In this document: positions 8,303 through 15,979 of the stretch, piece by piece | How the letters are laid out: each line of letters begins with the position of its first letter | Numbering within the stretch: position 1 is the first letter of the stretch | NCBI RefSeq assembly: GCF_034043515.1 | Contig: NZ_CP138214.1 | Location: forward strand, 1,736,001-1,800,000 | DNA length: 64,000 nt | Direction: 5' to 3' | From: Pseudomonas sp. MUP55 | GTDB taxonomy: Bacteria; Pseudomonadota; Gammaproteobacteria; Pseudomonadales; Pseudomonadaceae | The notes under the pieces: model-generated | Seen by the model: only the letters and a program-made list of their open reading frames with translations | What the model was told of the DNA's origin: nothing | Databases searched by the model: none | Made by a program: the position numbers and the translations under genes

Positions 8303-8331
8303 AATGTGGGAGGGGGCTTGCCCCCGATAGC
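8303..8331. repeat. Solo REP arm
   Basis: A single [24 protein letters not shown] arm without a matching inverted partner. Some spacer-like sequence (TGTCAGT) still follows. It is in the 300-base gap between dusA and tal, where nothing else was recognised. Confidence 0.75.
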
Positions 8332-8379
8332 AATGTGTCAGTCAATCCAAAACTATCTGACCCTCTGCAAGCCAACCAT

Positions 8380-9366
8380 TCACCGCCCTTCCAACAGCTC
8401 CCCAGCCTGATCCAGCAATGCCAACGGATCCGCCGCCTTATGAATATCCACCGACAACAACTGCCTGAACTTGCGCGCCCCGGGGAACCCGGTACCCAAC
8501 CCCAGCACATGCCGAGTAACGTGATGCATCGTCCCACCACCGGCCAAATGCTCAGCAATGTACGGCCGCAACTGCGTCAACGCCTCCGCCCGGCTAATCA
8601 CCGGCGCCTCACTGCCAAACAACCGCTGATCCACCTCCGCCAGCAGATACGGATTGTGATAAGCCTCCCGCCCCAGCATCACCCCGTCAAACGTCTGCAA
8701 ATGCTCCTGGCACTGCTCCAACGTCTTGATCCCACCGTTGAGATTGATCTCCAACTCCGGAAAGTCCCGCTTCAACTGCCCCGCCACGTCATACCGCAAC
8801 GGCGGAATGTCGCGATTCTCCTTCGGCGACAACCCCTCCAGAATCGCAATCCGCGCATGCACGGTAAAACTGGTGCAACCCGCGTCCTTCACCGTGCCGA
8901 CGAAATCACACAGCTCGGCATAACTGTCCCGGCCATTGATGCCGATACGGTGCTTCACCGTCACCGGAATCGACACCGCATCGCGCATCGCCTTCACGCA
9001 ATCGGCAACCAGGGTAGGGTGGGCCATCAGGATCGCGCCGATCATGTTGTTCTGCACACGGTCGCTGGGGCAGCCGACGTTCAGGTTCACTTCGTCGTAA
9101 CCGGCGGCCTCGGCCATGCGGGCGCAGGCGGCCAGATCGGCGGGAACACTGCCGCCCAACTGCAGCGCCAAGGGGTGCTCGGCTTCGTTGTGACGCAGGA
9201 AGCGCTCGTGATCGCCATGGAGGATCGCGCCAGTGGTGACCATCTCGGTGTAGAGCAGGGCGTGCTTGGAGAGCAGGCGCAGGAAGTACCGGCAGTGGCG
9301 GTCGGTCCAATCCATCATCGGGGCGACGGAGAAGCGGCGGGAGAGAGGAGCGGATTGTAGGGGCAT
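8380..9366 (-). CDS. dusA: tRNA-dihydrouridine(20/20a) synthase DusA
   Basis: A 328-residue FMN-dependent dihydrouridine synthase. It shows the N-terminal FSVAPMMDWTDRHCRYF, the active-site motif NLNVGCPSDRVQ with catalytic C99, KHRIGING, the phosphate-binding INLNGGI and GVMLGREAYHNP. The family HxR motif is covered by FTVHARIAILEGLSPKENR, characteristic of DusA rather than DusB or DusC. It modifies U20/U20a in the tRNA D-loop. It is probably co-directional with tal but separated by a 300-base gap. Confidence 0.96.
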   Translation of the reverse strand: MPLQSAPLSRRFSVAPMMDWTDRHCRYFLRLLSKHALLYTEMVTTGAILHGDHERFLRHNEAEHPLALQLGGSVPADLAACARMAEAAGYDEVNLNVGCPSDRVQNNMIGAILMAHPTLVADCVKAMRDAVSIPVTVKHRIGINGRDSYAELCDFVGTVKDAGCTSFTVHARIAILEGLSPKENRDIPPLRYDVAGQLKRDFPELEINLNGGIKTLEQCQEHLQTFDGVMLGREAYHNPYLLAEVDQRLFGSEAPVISRAEALTQLRPYIAEHLAGGGTMHHVTRHVLGLGTGFPGARKFRQLLSVDIHKAADPLALLDQAGELLEGR

Positions 9367-9538
9367 TGGGGGTCTGAGCTAGCGGGCAGAAAGGCGAGCA
9401 GTTTATCAGGGATGCTTGTCAGGTACCCGGCGGGTTCTCATGGCTAGTTACTTAATCTTGAGTGACACCTGGAGCGTGTGCCGGGTAGGGTCTCGACGTA
9501 AACCTTGTGTTGGCTATTTATTGTGGCTACGATAATTT

Positions 9539-9814
9539 ATGCAGATTACCTATGATCCAGCCAAAGACGCTCGCAACGTTTCAGAGCGTAGTCTTCCATT
9601 TGCGCTGGTGCGAGACTTTGAATGGTCTACTGCTTTGATCCTGGAGGATGATCGATTCGACTACGGCGAGCGTCGTTATCGGGCGATGGGGTACATAGGG
9701 GATCGGCTGTATGTCGTAGTGTTTACCCCACGGGGTGATGCGGTCCACGTCATCAGCTTTCGTAAAGCCAACAAACGGGAGGTCAAAAATTATGACCAAG
9801 AAACCCAGTCCTGA
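9539..9814 (+). CDS. brnT: BrnT-type ribonuclease toxin
   Basis: A 91-residue protein with the BrnT pattern: ITYDPAKDARNVSERSLPF at the N-terminus, then DDRFDYGERRYRAMGYIGDRLYVVVFTPRG, and the C-terminal HVISFRKANKREVKNYDQ that is diagnostic of BrnT (RISARKAxxxEVxxY). By family it is a RelE-fold RNase that inhibits translation and is neutralised by BrnA. The antitoxin starts inside its 3' end. No clear SD precedes this ATG. It begins the variable stretch after dusA. Confidence 0.88.
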   Translation: MQITYDPAKDARNVSERSLPFALVRDFEWSTALILEDDRFDYGERRYRAMGYIGDRLYVVVFTPRGDAVHVISFRKANKREVKNYDQETQS

Positions 9815-10100
9815 AATGGTCGATACGGCAAACCCCGAATGGTCGGCCGAGGACTTTGCCAAGGCCAAACCAGCCAGCGAAGTGCTTGTTGGGTTGTTTG
9901 GCAAGGCTCAGGCGAAGGAAATGCTCAAGCCAAAGCGTGGCCGGCCAAAGTCGGCTGCGCCTAAAGAACACGTGAATGTTCGTTTTGATGCTGAGGTGCT
10001 GGAGAAATTCAGGGCTTCTGGACCGGGCTGGCAAACGCGAATGAACGCTGCTTTGGCCGATTGGCTCAAGACGCATACGCCGGATGAATTGAAGGCTTAG
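9792..10100 (+). CDS. brnA: BrnA-type antitoxin
   Basis: A 102-residue protein. ATG at 9792 is chosen because GGGAGGT stands nine bases upstream; the longer in-frame start at 9735 lies inside brnT. The C-terminal part carries KRGRPKSAAPKEHVNVRFDAEVLEKFRASGPGWQTRMNAALADWL, the ribbon-helix-helix and C-terminal helix of the BrnA family. By family it binds BrnT and represses their shared promoter. Overlap of 23 bases with brnT fits coupled expression. Confidence 0.88.
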   Translation: MTKKPSPEMVDTANPEWSAEDFAKAKPASEVLVGLFGKAQAKEMLKPKRGRPKSAAPKEHVNVRFDAEVLEKFRASGPGWQTRMNAALADWLKTHTPDELKA

Positions 10101-10186
10101 TCGCCAGAGATTATTGCCAAAACAATTAGCCGCCTGTGAGAAGGTTTTTGCTGTCTGATGATTAGCTTTGTTTCGGTAATGGGAGA

Positions 10187-10412
10187 ATAGGGTTCAGACC
10201 ACCATTATTGGAAACGAGAAATAGGGGGCAGACCACCATTATTGAAAACGTGCTCTGACCCTGTTCTCCGAATCGGCCGGTCGCCGTGAGACGTGTCTGG
10301 GAGTGAATCGTTTGCTTTTCCTCTGCCAACTCAAAGTCGGGTATCGTGGTCTGACCCCTATATCTGCGGAGCCCCTGTCGTGCGTTGAATATTGTGGTCT
10401 GACCCCAATATT
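10187..10412. repeat. Cluster of short CAGACCAC repeats in both orientations
   Basis: In the 520-base gap after brnA, a unit of about 30 bases (AATAGGGxxCAGACCACCAT, then TATTGxAAACG) occurs directly at 10187-10217 and 10220-10250. Shorter inverted copies (GTGGTCTGACCCC) are at 10347-10359 and 10394-10406, and a related CTCTGACCCTGTTCT is at 10253. No ORF of note is present. The rest of the gap to 10620 has AT-rich sequence that probably holds the promoter of the next operon. Such units resemble mobile-element border remnants, but no transposase is present. Confidence 0.7.
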
Positions 10413-10620
10413 CCTCGGGCTTGTGGTTTTTGCTGTTTATGCATACAGTATTTTTGTCTTTTAGGCTATTCTGGATACGTCGCTACTCGCGGTACGCAGC
10501 GCTAAGTGACACTCGGCTCCGCTGGCTATGCAGAATTTACTAACGCTCGTATGATGAAGTCTTTTTGCTATCACGCGCTTTCAAAATAAAACGTGATTAT
10601 CTCATTCGCTAGGAGCACGT

Positions 10621-11742
10621 ATGGATACGAAAGTAAATTTTGCTGTAGTACACGAACTGGTTAAAGAACAATATAAAGATATTCTTGATTCTAATATTCG
10701 AAATGTTGTCTTTGATTTAGCTGTCCCAGCGGTATCGAAGCTGATAGAAGGTGCAGTAGGTATATACGGCAAAAAAAATAACAACGCTCACTATGGTACT
10801 TTTGCAAAAAAAACTGCAAGCGAGTATCCGAAAGACTTTCATGCATATTTTTCTCGGCCCGATCTTGTAGAAAAGTCATTCATGGAGCTGACGCAATCTG
10901 CAATGGCGGAATTGCACGCGACTGCAAAACCACTGCCAGCTGCTTCTGGCGGGTATATTTTGTTTGTAGACTATGAAAGTGCTCAAGGTCGGTTTTTTTT
11001 GATAGCTATGCTTAAAAAGCGAGACGGTCTGCGCCTAAATGAGAATTTAGAACCAGAGGAATTGATTGAGCTTGATTTGAACAGCCTTTATCAAGCTGCG
11101 CGAATAAATTTCGAGCGTTACGGTAAATATGTGGCAGCTGATGAAGGTGAGCGTCTTGAGTTAAACTACCTAAGTTTCTTAAGTCAGACATCGGGTCGTT
11201 CGGCGGCGGGTTATTTTGTTAATTCTTTAGGGTGTATGGTCGGTAGCGCGTCCTCCCAATCGACTAAGAACTTAATTTTGGAAAGCACACAGTTTTTTAG
11301 AGAAAGGCCAGATCTTTATCCGCATCGATTGGAGATGAAAGACCAAGTGTTACATTACTTGGACAAGAAAAGGGAGTCAGGTGACTCTGTCAAGCTAACT
11401 GAAGTTGAAGCTATAGCCAGGCAGTTTTTCCCCGCTACCTACGAGGGGCAAGCAGATGATCTGGCTGGTGAGTTTGTAGCACATTTAAATAGCGAGGCTG
11501 TAGGGGTTCCAGTTGAGTTTCCGCTCAGTAAAGCAATGTTGCAGAAATATACCCATGTTTCTTTTAAGGCTGAGAATTGGCAGTTAAAATTTGATCGAGA
11601 TGCATTAGGTGAGGATGTCAATTCTGAGGTTCTTTTTTTAGAAAAGGATCGCAAATTGATACTTAATAACTTGTCAGAGGAAGCTGTAGTAGTCATACGT
11701 GCTGCCATCAATGAAAAGAAAGATGAAAAGGTGAATAAGTAA
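10621..11742 (+). CDS. NdpA/YejK-like nucleoid-associated protein (NA37 family)
   Basis: A 373-residue protein resembling the 37-kDa nucleoid-associated family of E. coli YejK: GGYILFVDYESAQGRFFLIAML-KKRDGLRLNENLEPEELIELDLNSLYQAARINFERY in the N-terminal half and LNYLSFLSQTSGRSAAGYFVNSLGC in the middle. It differs from the core ndpA: it is AT-rich, has a longer C-terminal segment (about 310-373) and is paired with a membrane protein starting one base after its stop. AGGAGC is the SD. Base composition and the lack of conserved neighbours suggest horizontal transfer. Family members bind DNA; what this one does with its partner is unknown. Confidence 0.75.
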   Translation: MDTKVNFAVVHELVKEQYKDILDSNIRNVVFDLAVPAVSKLIEGAVGIYGKKNNNAHYGTFAKKTASEYPKDFHAYFSRPDLVEKSFMELTQSAMAELHATAKPLPAASGGYILFVDYESAQGRFFLIAMLKKRDGLRLNENLEPEELIELDLNSLYQAARINFERYGKYVAADEGERLELNYLSFLSQTSGRSAAGYFVNSLGCMVGSASSQSTKNLILESTQFFRERPDLYPHRLEMKDQVLHYLDKKRESGDSVKLTEVEAIARQFFPATYEGQADDLAGEFVAHLNSEAVGVPVEFPLSKAMLQKYTHVSFKAENWQLKFDRDALGEDVNSEVLFLEKDRKLILNNLSEEAVVVIRAAINEKKDEKVNK

Positions 11743-11743
11743 A

Positions 11744-13042
11744 ATGGCTTCCTCCGTGAGATTTGCAAAGGCCTATCGTGCTTTGGGTAAACCAAAGCTG
11801 CAAACGAAAAGCTCGTTCTGCTTTCTTGCGGAGCAGTTCAACGCGGAGGTAGGTCCTGCAGTATTGGAGCTTGTTGCGTCACAGACCGGTCGGTTTGATG
11901 AGATTCTGATTGATGGAAAAGAAATTGATGCCGCTACAATCGAGATTCCAGACGTTTGGTCAAAATTTGAATTTACTTATAAGCTAAGTAGCACTGGCGA
12001 GGCTGACGTTTATCAGGGCTTCCAGCAGTTGCTGATTGAGTGTAAGGCAATTGCGCGCGGTAAACTTCCAAAAGAAATATATCTAATTGATGAAGATGTT
12101 TGTTCTCAAGGAGAAGAGTTTTTAGATTCCCGTTTAAGGAATCTTAATTCCATTTGTCAGCTGATCGTGTGTCTTGCGGATCTTGCTCATTATCATGATG
12201 AGAAGTTGAGAGGTGAAGAGTATAAGCTCATTTTTGTTGAGGATGATGGAGCTAAAGGCGCAAAAACCATAGCTTTGCAACCAAGTATAGATTTAGAGCT
12301 ATTGAAATATAGCGTAAATTCAGATTTACTTACTACTCTTTTAGAGTCAAATTTTGATAAGAATCCACATCTTGTTAAAGAGCGATCTATTTTCCGAGCT
12401 TCGCTTGTGGAGTTTTCTAAAGATTCAGCTGATGCGAGAGAAAGATTTAAGTTTTTGGTTTTAAGGTGGGATGAGTTTTTAAGACTTTATAATAATAATT
12501 TGGATACTTACTTGAGTGGCTTTTCCTTTCATAAGGCCAAGCAGGAAGTTGGTTCGGCTGAGTTGAGTATTGCGGATCAATTGTCAAAGCTAATAAGCGA
12601 TATTAGTGGTAAGGTTTTGAGTATTCCTATTTCGCTAGTTATCTTGATTGCCATTGCAAAAGCTGAAAATGTGTTTGAGAGTACTATTTTGGTACTGGGT
12701 GTTACACTCACTTCTTTTATAATGGCTGAGACTATCGCTGCACAGAGACTGCAATATAAACGAATCTGTCACTCAAGAATGCTGTTGTTTTCCTCCCATG
12801 AAAAAAAGATTGAAATTTATCCTGAGGATCTTAGGGTTTATTTACGATCAGCTATTCGTGGACTAAAAAAGAACGAAGGGGTGCTGGGGCGATCTCTTTG
12901 GGCACTTAGATTTTTGGCTTGGATTCCTGCTATCGCAGCTGTGTCTCTACATTCGTTTATTTATATAAACGAACTTGACGCCTCTTGGCGTAACATAATG
13001 GTTGCCGCACAAGAGCTATTTGGAAGGACGTTTTGTTTGTGA
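11744..13042 (+). CDS. Unknown protein with C-terminal membrane segments, partner of NdpA-like gene
   Basis: A 432-residue protein I do not recognise. Residues 1-285 are soluble and mixed alpha/beta (e.g. FEFTYKLSSTGEADVYQGFQ, YKLIFVEDDG). Hydrophobic stretches at about 291-306, 312-330 and 385-408 suggest three membrane passes, with a basic region 335-383 between the second and third. The ATG follows the upstream TAA by one base, so the two proteins are probably made together. AT-rich codon use matches the partner and differs from flanking genes. A soluble sensor-like domain fused to membrane helices is common among defence effectors, but that is only analogy. Its stop lies in a 9-bp tandem repeat. 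Confidence 0.6.
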   Translation: MASSVRFAKAYRALGKPKLQTKSSFCFLAEQFNAEVGPAVLELVASQTGRFDEILIDGKEIDAATIEIPDVWSKFEFTYKLSSTGEADVYQGFQQLLIECKAIARGKLPKEIYLIDEDVCSQGEEFLDSRLRNLNSICQLIVCLADLAHYHDEKLRGEEYKLIFVEDDGAKGAKTIALQPSIDLELLKYSVNSDLLTTLLESNFDKNPHLVKERSIFRASLVEFSKDSADARERFKFLVLRWDEFLRLYNNNLDTYLSGFSFHKAKQEVGSAELSIADQLSKLISDISGKVLSIPISLVILIAIAKAENVFESTILVLGVTLTSFIMAETIAAQRLQYKRICHSRMLLFSSHEKKIEIYPEDLRVYLRSAIRGLKKNEGVLGRSLWALRFLAWIPAIAAVSLHSFIYINELDASWRNIMVAAQELFGRTFCL

Positions 13043-13078
13043 TGTTTGTGATGTTTGTGATGTTTGTGATGTTTGTAA
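13034..13078. repeat. Five tandem 9-bp units over the stop codon
   Basis: TGTTTGTGA is repeated four times (13034-13069) and followed by TGTTTGTAA (13070-13078). Because the unit is 9 bp, each copy contains the same in-frame stop; the first TGA (13040-13042) ends the preceding gene. Confidence 0.95.
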
Positions 13079-13162
13079 TCGTGCGTGGATGTGCTCAGGT
13101 AGACTCAGTAACTATCGCTCTTAAGGTAGAGATGTTCAGTGCCCAAAATTAGTTCGGTAAAA

Positions 13163-13220
13163 CAAGCTGAGTACAGCTCTCTATGATGTATGAGAAACTT
13201 CCCACACTTTTCTCAGCTTG
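13163..13220. other. 9-bp inverted repeat with 40-base loop
   Basis: CAAGCTGAG (13163-13171) and CTCAGCTTG (13212-13220) are perfect reverse complements. They sit in the non-coding stretch between the AT-rich operon and the DUF6124 leader. They could form the terminator of the operon (no T run) or the 5' part of the leader RNA. Confidence 0.4.
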
Positions 13221-13275
13221 CCGCTCAGCCCCCCCCTAGCTAACCTCCTCAAGCCGCTGCCAATCCAGCGGTCGG

Positions 13276-13481
13276 ATGTGGAAGTCCGTACCAAGCTAAG
13301 ACGCAATCGTCACAAACACCTATCGGCGTTTTTTTACGTCTGTATCATGTGTTTCGGCGGCTGTGCGCGGGGCACTTCGGTGCGCCGGGTCCTTAGCCCT
13401 GGTCTTCCACACCTGCGTACAGCTGCCACCTCTCATGTGGAAGTGAGACTGGTAGTTCCTAAATAGTTAAGGAGCTTTGCC
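13276..13481 (+). promoter_or_regulatory. Structured leader of the DUF6124 gene (candidate RNA element)
   Basis: The decamer ATGTGGAAGT occurs at 13276-13285 and again at 13435-13444. Between them CTTCCACA (13404-13411) can pair perfectly with either copy, giving two exclusive 8-bp stems. A GCAC-TTCG-GTGC hairpin with a stable tetraloop is at 13372-13383. TCCTTA (13390-13395) is complementary to TAAGGA (13468-13473), which covers the SD AAGGAG. From memory, similar sequence precedes DUF6124/DUF3077 genes in other fluorescent Pseudomonas. Whether it acts as RNA is not shown. Confidence 0.5.
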
Positions 13482-13847
13482 ATGTACAAGGTCACACCTA
13501 ATCCGCCTTTTGCTTCAAACGCTGCATCTTCTGATCCCAAGCTTCAAGCCGCAGCCCAGCGGGCAATCCATCATCACCTGCCCCCATCCGACGGCGCTAC
13601 CTCCGTCGACCGCCCAAGCAACAACCTCTTCCTCGTCAACCCAACCCTCGACCCGGAAACCCTCCTCGCCAACGCCGCTGAAAACCTCGCGTCCGCCACC
13701 GAAATGGCCGCCACCTTGGCGTTCAACCTCGACGACTCCCAACGCGCCATCGCCCTGGGCATTCAGCAGCTAATCGAGTTGAGCGCGTTGCTCGTTGACC
13801 GAGCCCAAGAGCAAGTCGCCCCTGTAGCCGGTGCGACCGCAGCCTGA
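13482..13847 (+). CDS. DUF6124 (formerly DUF3077) family protein
   Basis: A 121-residue protein: MYKVTPNPPF start, low-complexity residues 12-50, then LFLVNPTLDPETLLANAAENLASATEMAATLAFNLDDSQRAIALGIQQLIELSALLVDRA, which fits the DUF3077/DUF6124 pattern common in Pseudomonas. The C-terminal part should form a helical bundle. It has no signal peptide or membrane segment. The SD AAGGAG is eight bases before ATG. Function is unknown. The long conserved-looking leader upstream suggests post-transcriptional control. Confidence 0.8.
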   Translation: MYKVTPNPPFASNAASSDPKLQAAAQRAIHHHLPPSDGATSVDRPSNNLFLVNPTLDPETLLANAAENLASATEMAATLAFNLDDSQRAIALGIQQLIELSALLVDRAQEQVAPVAGATAA

Positions 13848-13858
13848 CAACCCAACCC

Positions 13859-13879
13859 GCCGCCTTACCCCAAGGCGGC
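13859..13879 (+). terminator. GC-rich hairpin after DUF6124 gene
   Basis: GCCGCCTT and AAGGCGGC form a perfect 8-bp stem around ACCCC, twelve bases past the stop. No T run follows, so termination is uncertain. Confidence 0.4.
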
Positions 13880-13993
13880 AACCTGAACCCATGCTGTCCC
13901 GCAGCGAAGTTTCATAATTCCCTGCGCCGTTGAGGCCTACGATTCCCTGCAAGAGAGGACCCCAGCGTCTCCAGCCTACAGGGAACTGAGACC

Positions 13994-14212
13994 ATGATTT
14001 CGAACCTCGTCAAAGTCGTGATGATCACCGGCACGTTGTTGTTGAGCGCTTGTTCCTCTTCACCCGCGGTGAGCAGTGACCCGTGCTTTTCAGGCGGATG
14101 TCAGGCATTCGGCGACCACAGCCCCAACAAAGTCACCAGGATGAATTTTGGTGGCAGTGGGCTGGGCAGCAGTTATGGAGAGTATGGATCGGGGTTGTTG
14201 CATGATGATTGA
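13994..14212 (+). CDS. Small lipoprotein, unknown function
   Basis: A 72-residue protein with a type II signal peptide: MISNLVKVVMITGTLLLSAC, lipobox LSAC with C20 as lipidated residue. The mature part is 53 residues, Gly/Ser-rich, with two further Cys (DPCFSGGC, possible disulfide). S21 at +2 predicts outer-membrane sorting. No family is recognised. It stands alone between the DUF6124 gene and a solo REP arm. Confidence 0.75.
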   Translation: MISNLVKVVMITGTLLLSACSSSPAVSSDPCFSGGCQAFGDHSPNKVTRMNFGGSGLGSSYGEYGSGLLHDD

Positions 14213-14251
14213 GGGGGGTGAGGCAGTCACTGGTGTGGTGACTGGCTCATT

Positions 14252-14279
14252 GCTATCGGGGGCAAGCCCCCTCCCACAT
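14252..14279. repeat. Solo REP arm
   Basis: One arm (GCTATCGGGGGCAAGCCCCC, continuing TCCCACAT) without a partner, between the small lipoprotein and the MFS gene, which are convergent. Confidence 0.8.
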
Positions 14280-14310
14280 GGGATCTATGATCGGCGCGAG
14301 ACTTGTGGCG

Positions 14311-15498
14311 TTAGTTGCCGCCCTTCATACGGCGCGCGATCAGGTAGAGGCCCAATCCGATCAGGGCTGTTACCGCGCCGATGTAGCCGGTGCTGGTCCA
14401 GCCAAACCCAGCGGTAATCGCCATGCCGCCAAACCACGGCCCCAGCGCGTTGGCCAGGTTGAACGCGGCGTGGTTGGACGCTGCCGCCAGGCTGGGGGCT
14501 TCGTGGGCGATGTCCATCAGACGGATTTGCAAGGGCGCGGCCAGGGCGATCATGGTGCCGACCAGGCCGATGCCCAGCAGTACGCTCCACAGCGAACTGG
14601 CGGCGAAGGTGAAGAAGATCAGCACGGCCATCGACCACACCAGAATCCAGCCCACGGCGCGAAATTGCATGCGGTCGAACAATTTGCCGCCGGCGATGTT
14701 GCCGATGATGCCGCCCAGGCCAAACGCGGCGAGGCCGAACGGAATCCACTGCGGCGACACTTTGGTCACTTCCAGCAGGGTTGGCGCCAGGTAGCTGAAC
14801 ACGCAGAACATGCCGGCAAACCCGATCGCGCCGATGGACAGTGCCATCCACACTTGGGGTTTGGTGAAGGCGCGCATTTCCTTGCGCGGGTCGCTGCGTT
14901 CTTCATCGTGGCGGTGGGGGACGAATTGCCAGACCAGTGCGATGGTGCACAGCGCGATGACGCTGACCAGCGCGAACGCCGAGCGCCAGCCCAGGTGTTG
15001 GCCGAGGAAGGTGGCGATGGGGTTGCCCAGCAGCATCGCCAGGGTCAGGCCCATCATCACCCGGGCCACGGCGCCGGCGCGTTTGTCGCTGGGTACCATG
15101 CTGGAGGCGACCACGGCGGCGATGCCGAAGTACGCGCCGTGGGGCAGGCCGCTGATAAAGCGGAAGGCTACCAGCGAGCCGAAGCTGGGGGTGAAGGCGG
15201 TGGCGAGGTTGCCGAGGGCGTACAGGCCCATCAGCAATAACAGCATGTGTTTGCGCAGCAGTTTGGCGCCGAGGATGGCCAGCAGCGGGGCGCCAACCAT
15301 CACGCCCAGGGCATAGGCGCTGATGGCGTGGCCGACTTGCGGTTCGCTCAAGCCCAGGTTCTGGGCGATGTCGGGCATCAGGCCCATGATGGCGAATTCG
15401 CCGGTGCCGATTGCGAACGCGCCCACGGCCATGGCCGCTTCCATTTTGGCGGCACTGCGCGCGGGCAACACGTGCCCGGGTGTTTGCTGGATAGACAT
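14311..15498 (-). CDS. MFS transporter, DHA1/AraJ-like
   Basis: A 395-residue, 12-helix major facilitator. ATG at 15498 (MSIQQTPGHVLPARS) is chosen because sequence upstream in frame is not protein-like and the cytoplasmic N-tail then has family length. Signs: MAVGAFAIGTGEFAIMGLMPDIAQNLGLS (helix 1 of DHA1 sugar-efflux/AraJ types), GAKLLRKHMLLLLMGLYALGN (motif A-like loop), FRFISGLPHGAYFGIAAVV (motif B region). Likely exports a small molecule; substrate unknown. The opposite-strand ORF covering this gene is a GC-rich shadow. Confidence 0.85.
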   Translation of the reverse strand: MSIQQTPGHVLPARSAAKMEAAMAVGAFAIGTGEFAIMGLMPDIAQNLGLSEPQVGHAISAYALGVMVGAPLLAILGAKLLRKHMLLLLMGLYALGNLATAFTPSFGSLVAFRFISGLPHGAYFGIAAVVASSMVPSDKRAGAVARVMMGLTLAMLLGNPIATFLGQHLGWRSAFALVSVIALCTIALVWQFVPHRHDEERSDPRKEMRAFTKPQVWMALSIGAIGFAGMFCVFSYLAPTLLEVTKVSPQWIPFGLAAFGLGGIIGNIAGGKLFDRMQFRAVGWILVWSMAVLIFFTFAASSLWSVLLGIGLVGTMIALAAPLQIRLMDIAHEAPSLAAASNHAAFNLANALGPWFGGMAITAGFGWTSTGYIGAVTALIGLGLYLIARRMKGGN

Positions 15499-15979
15499 GG
15501 ATTGCTCTGTTGGATGAGGTGCACGAAAGACAATCGCCGATGCTACGCATGCGACGGTGAGGGTGTCTAGAACAGCCAGGTCCAGCAGAGTTCCAGGCCT
15601 GTGACCCCACGTCGCGGCTGGCCGCCTTGACACCCGTGGGACAAATCCCGCGATTTAGCGGTGTCAATTGGCCAAACGGCGCATAAACGCGGTTTGGCGT
15701 GATATTCTGCGCGCCGTCCTGGTCTAGTCTTTCCCTGGTGCGTACACCCGTATACGTCCCAGCGGTTGGCTGTCGCCCAGGTAGCTGAAGCCAATAATGA
15801 TAAGAAGTCAGCGCAGAAGGGACATAACAGTGAGGTCGATCCATCGGCCTTGTGTGCCCACCCTGCGGTCCTCATGTGAATGCGTAGACCCCGCGGTACG
15901 TTGCCTGACGTAGCGTGATCGAAGGTCACCCATGATCAGGGGCAGTAGGGCGGATGGCGTTTTATCATAGGTGCTACTG
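15499..15979. other. 480-base intergenic region upstream of MFS gene and mqo
   Basis: Non-coding gap between divergent genes, expected to hold both promoters. GACACC (15628-15633) and GGTGTC (15660-15665) form a spaced dyad. No convincing sigma-70 pair, riboswitch or small RNA gene could be identified by eye. Confidence 0.4.

Noticed and set aside
10100..10620. tRNA or complete insertion sequence in the gap before the NdpA-like gene
   Set aside because: No cloverleaf or transposase frame could be found; only short repeats and AT-rich sequence.
12997..13042. UGA as selenocysteine codon in the tandem repeat
   Set aside because: Repeated UGA in a 9-bp microsatellite is explained by repeat expansion; no SECIS-like structure or selenoprotein homology seen.
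13218..13466. 82-codon plus-strand ORF (MPLSPPLANLLKPLPI...)
   Set aside because: It lies wholly in the structured leader of the DUF6124 gene, has no SD and reads through the hairpin; more likely non-coding RNA leader.
14278..15240. 320-codon plus-strand ORF opposite the MFS gene
   Set aside because: Gly/Gln/His-rich shadow of membrane-protein codons; starts in a REP arm.
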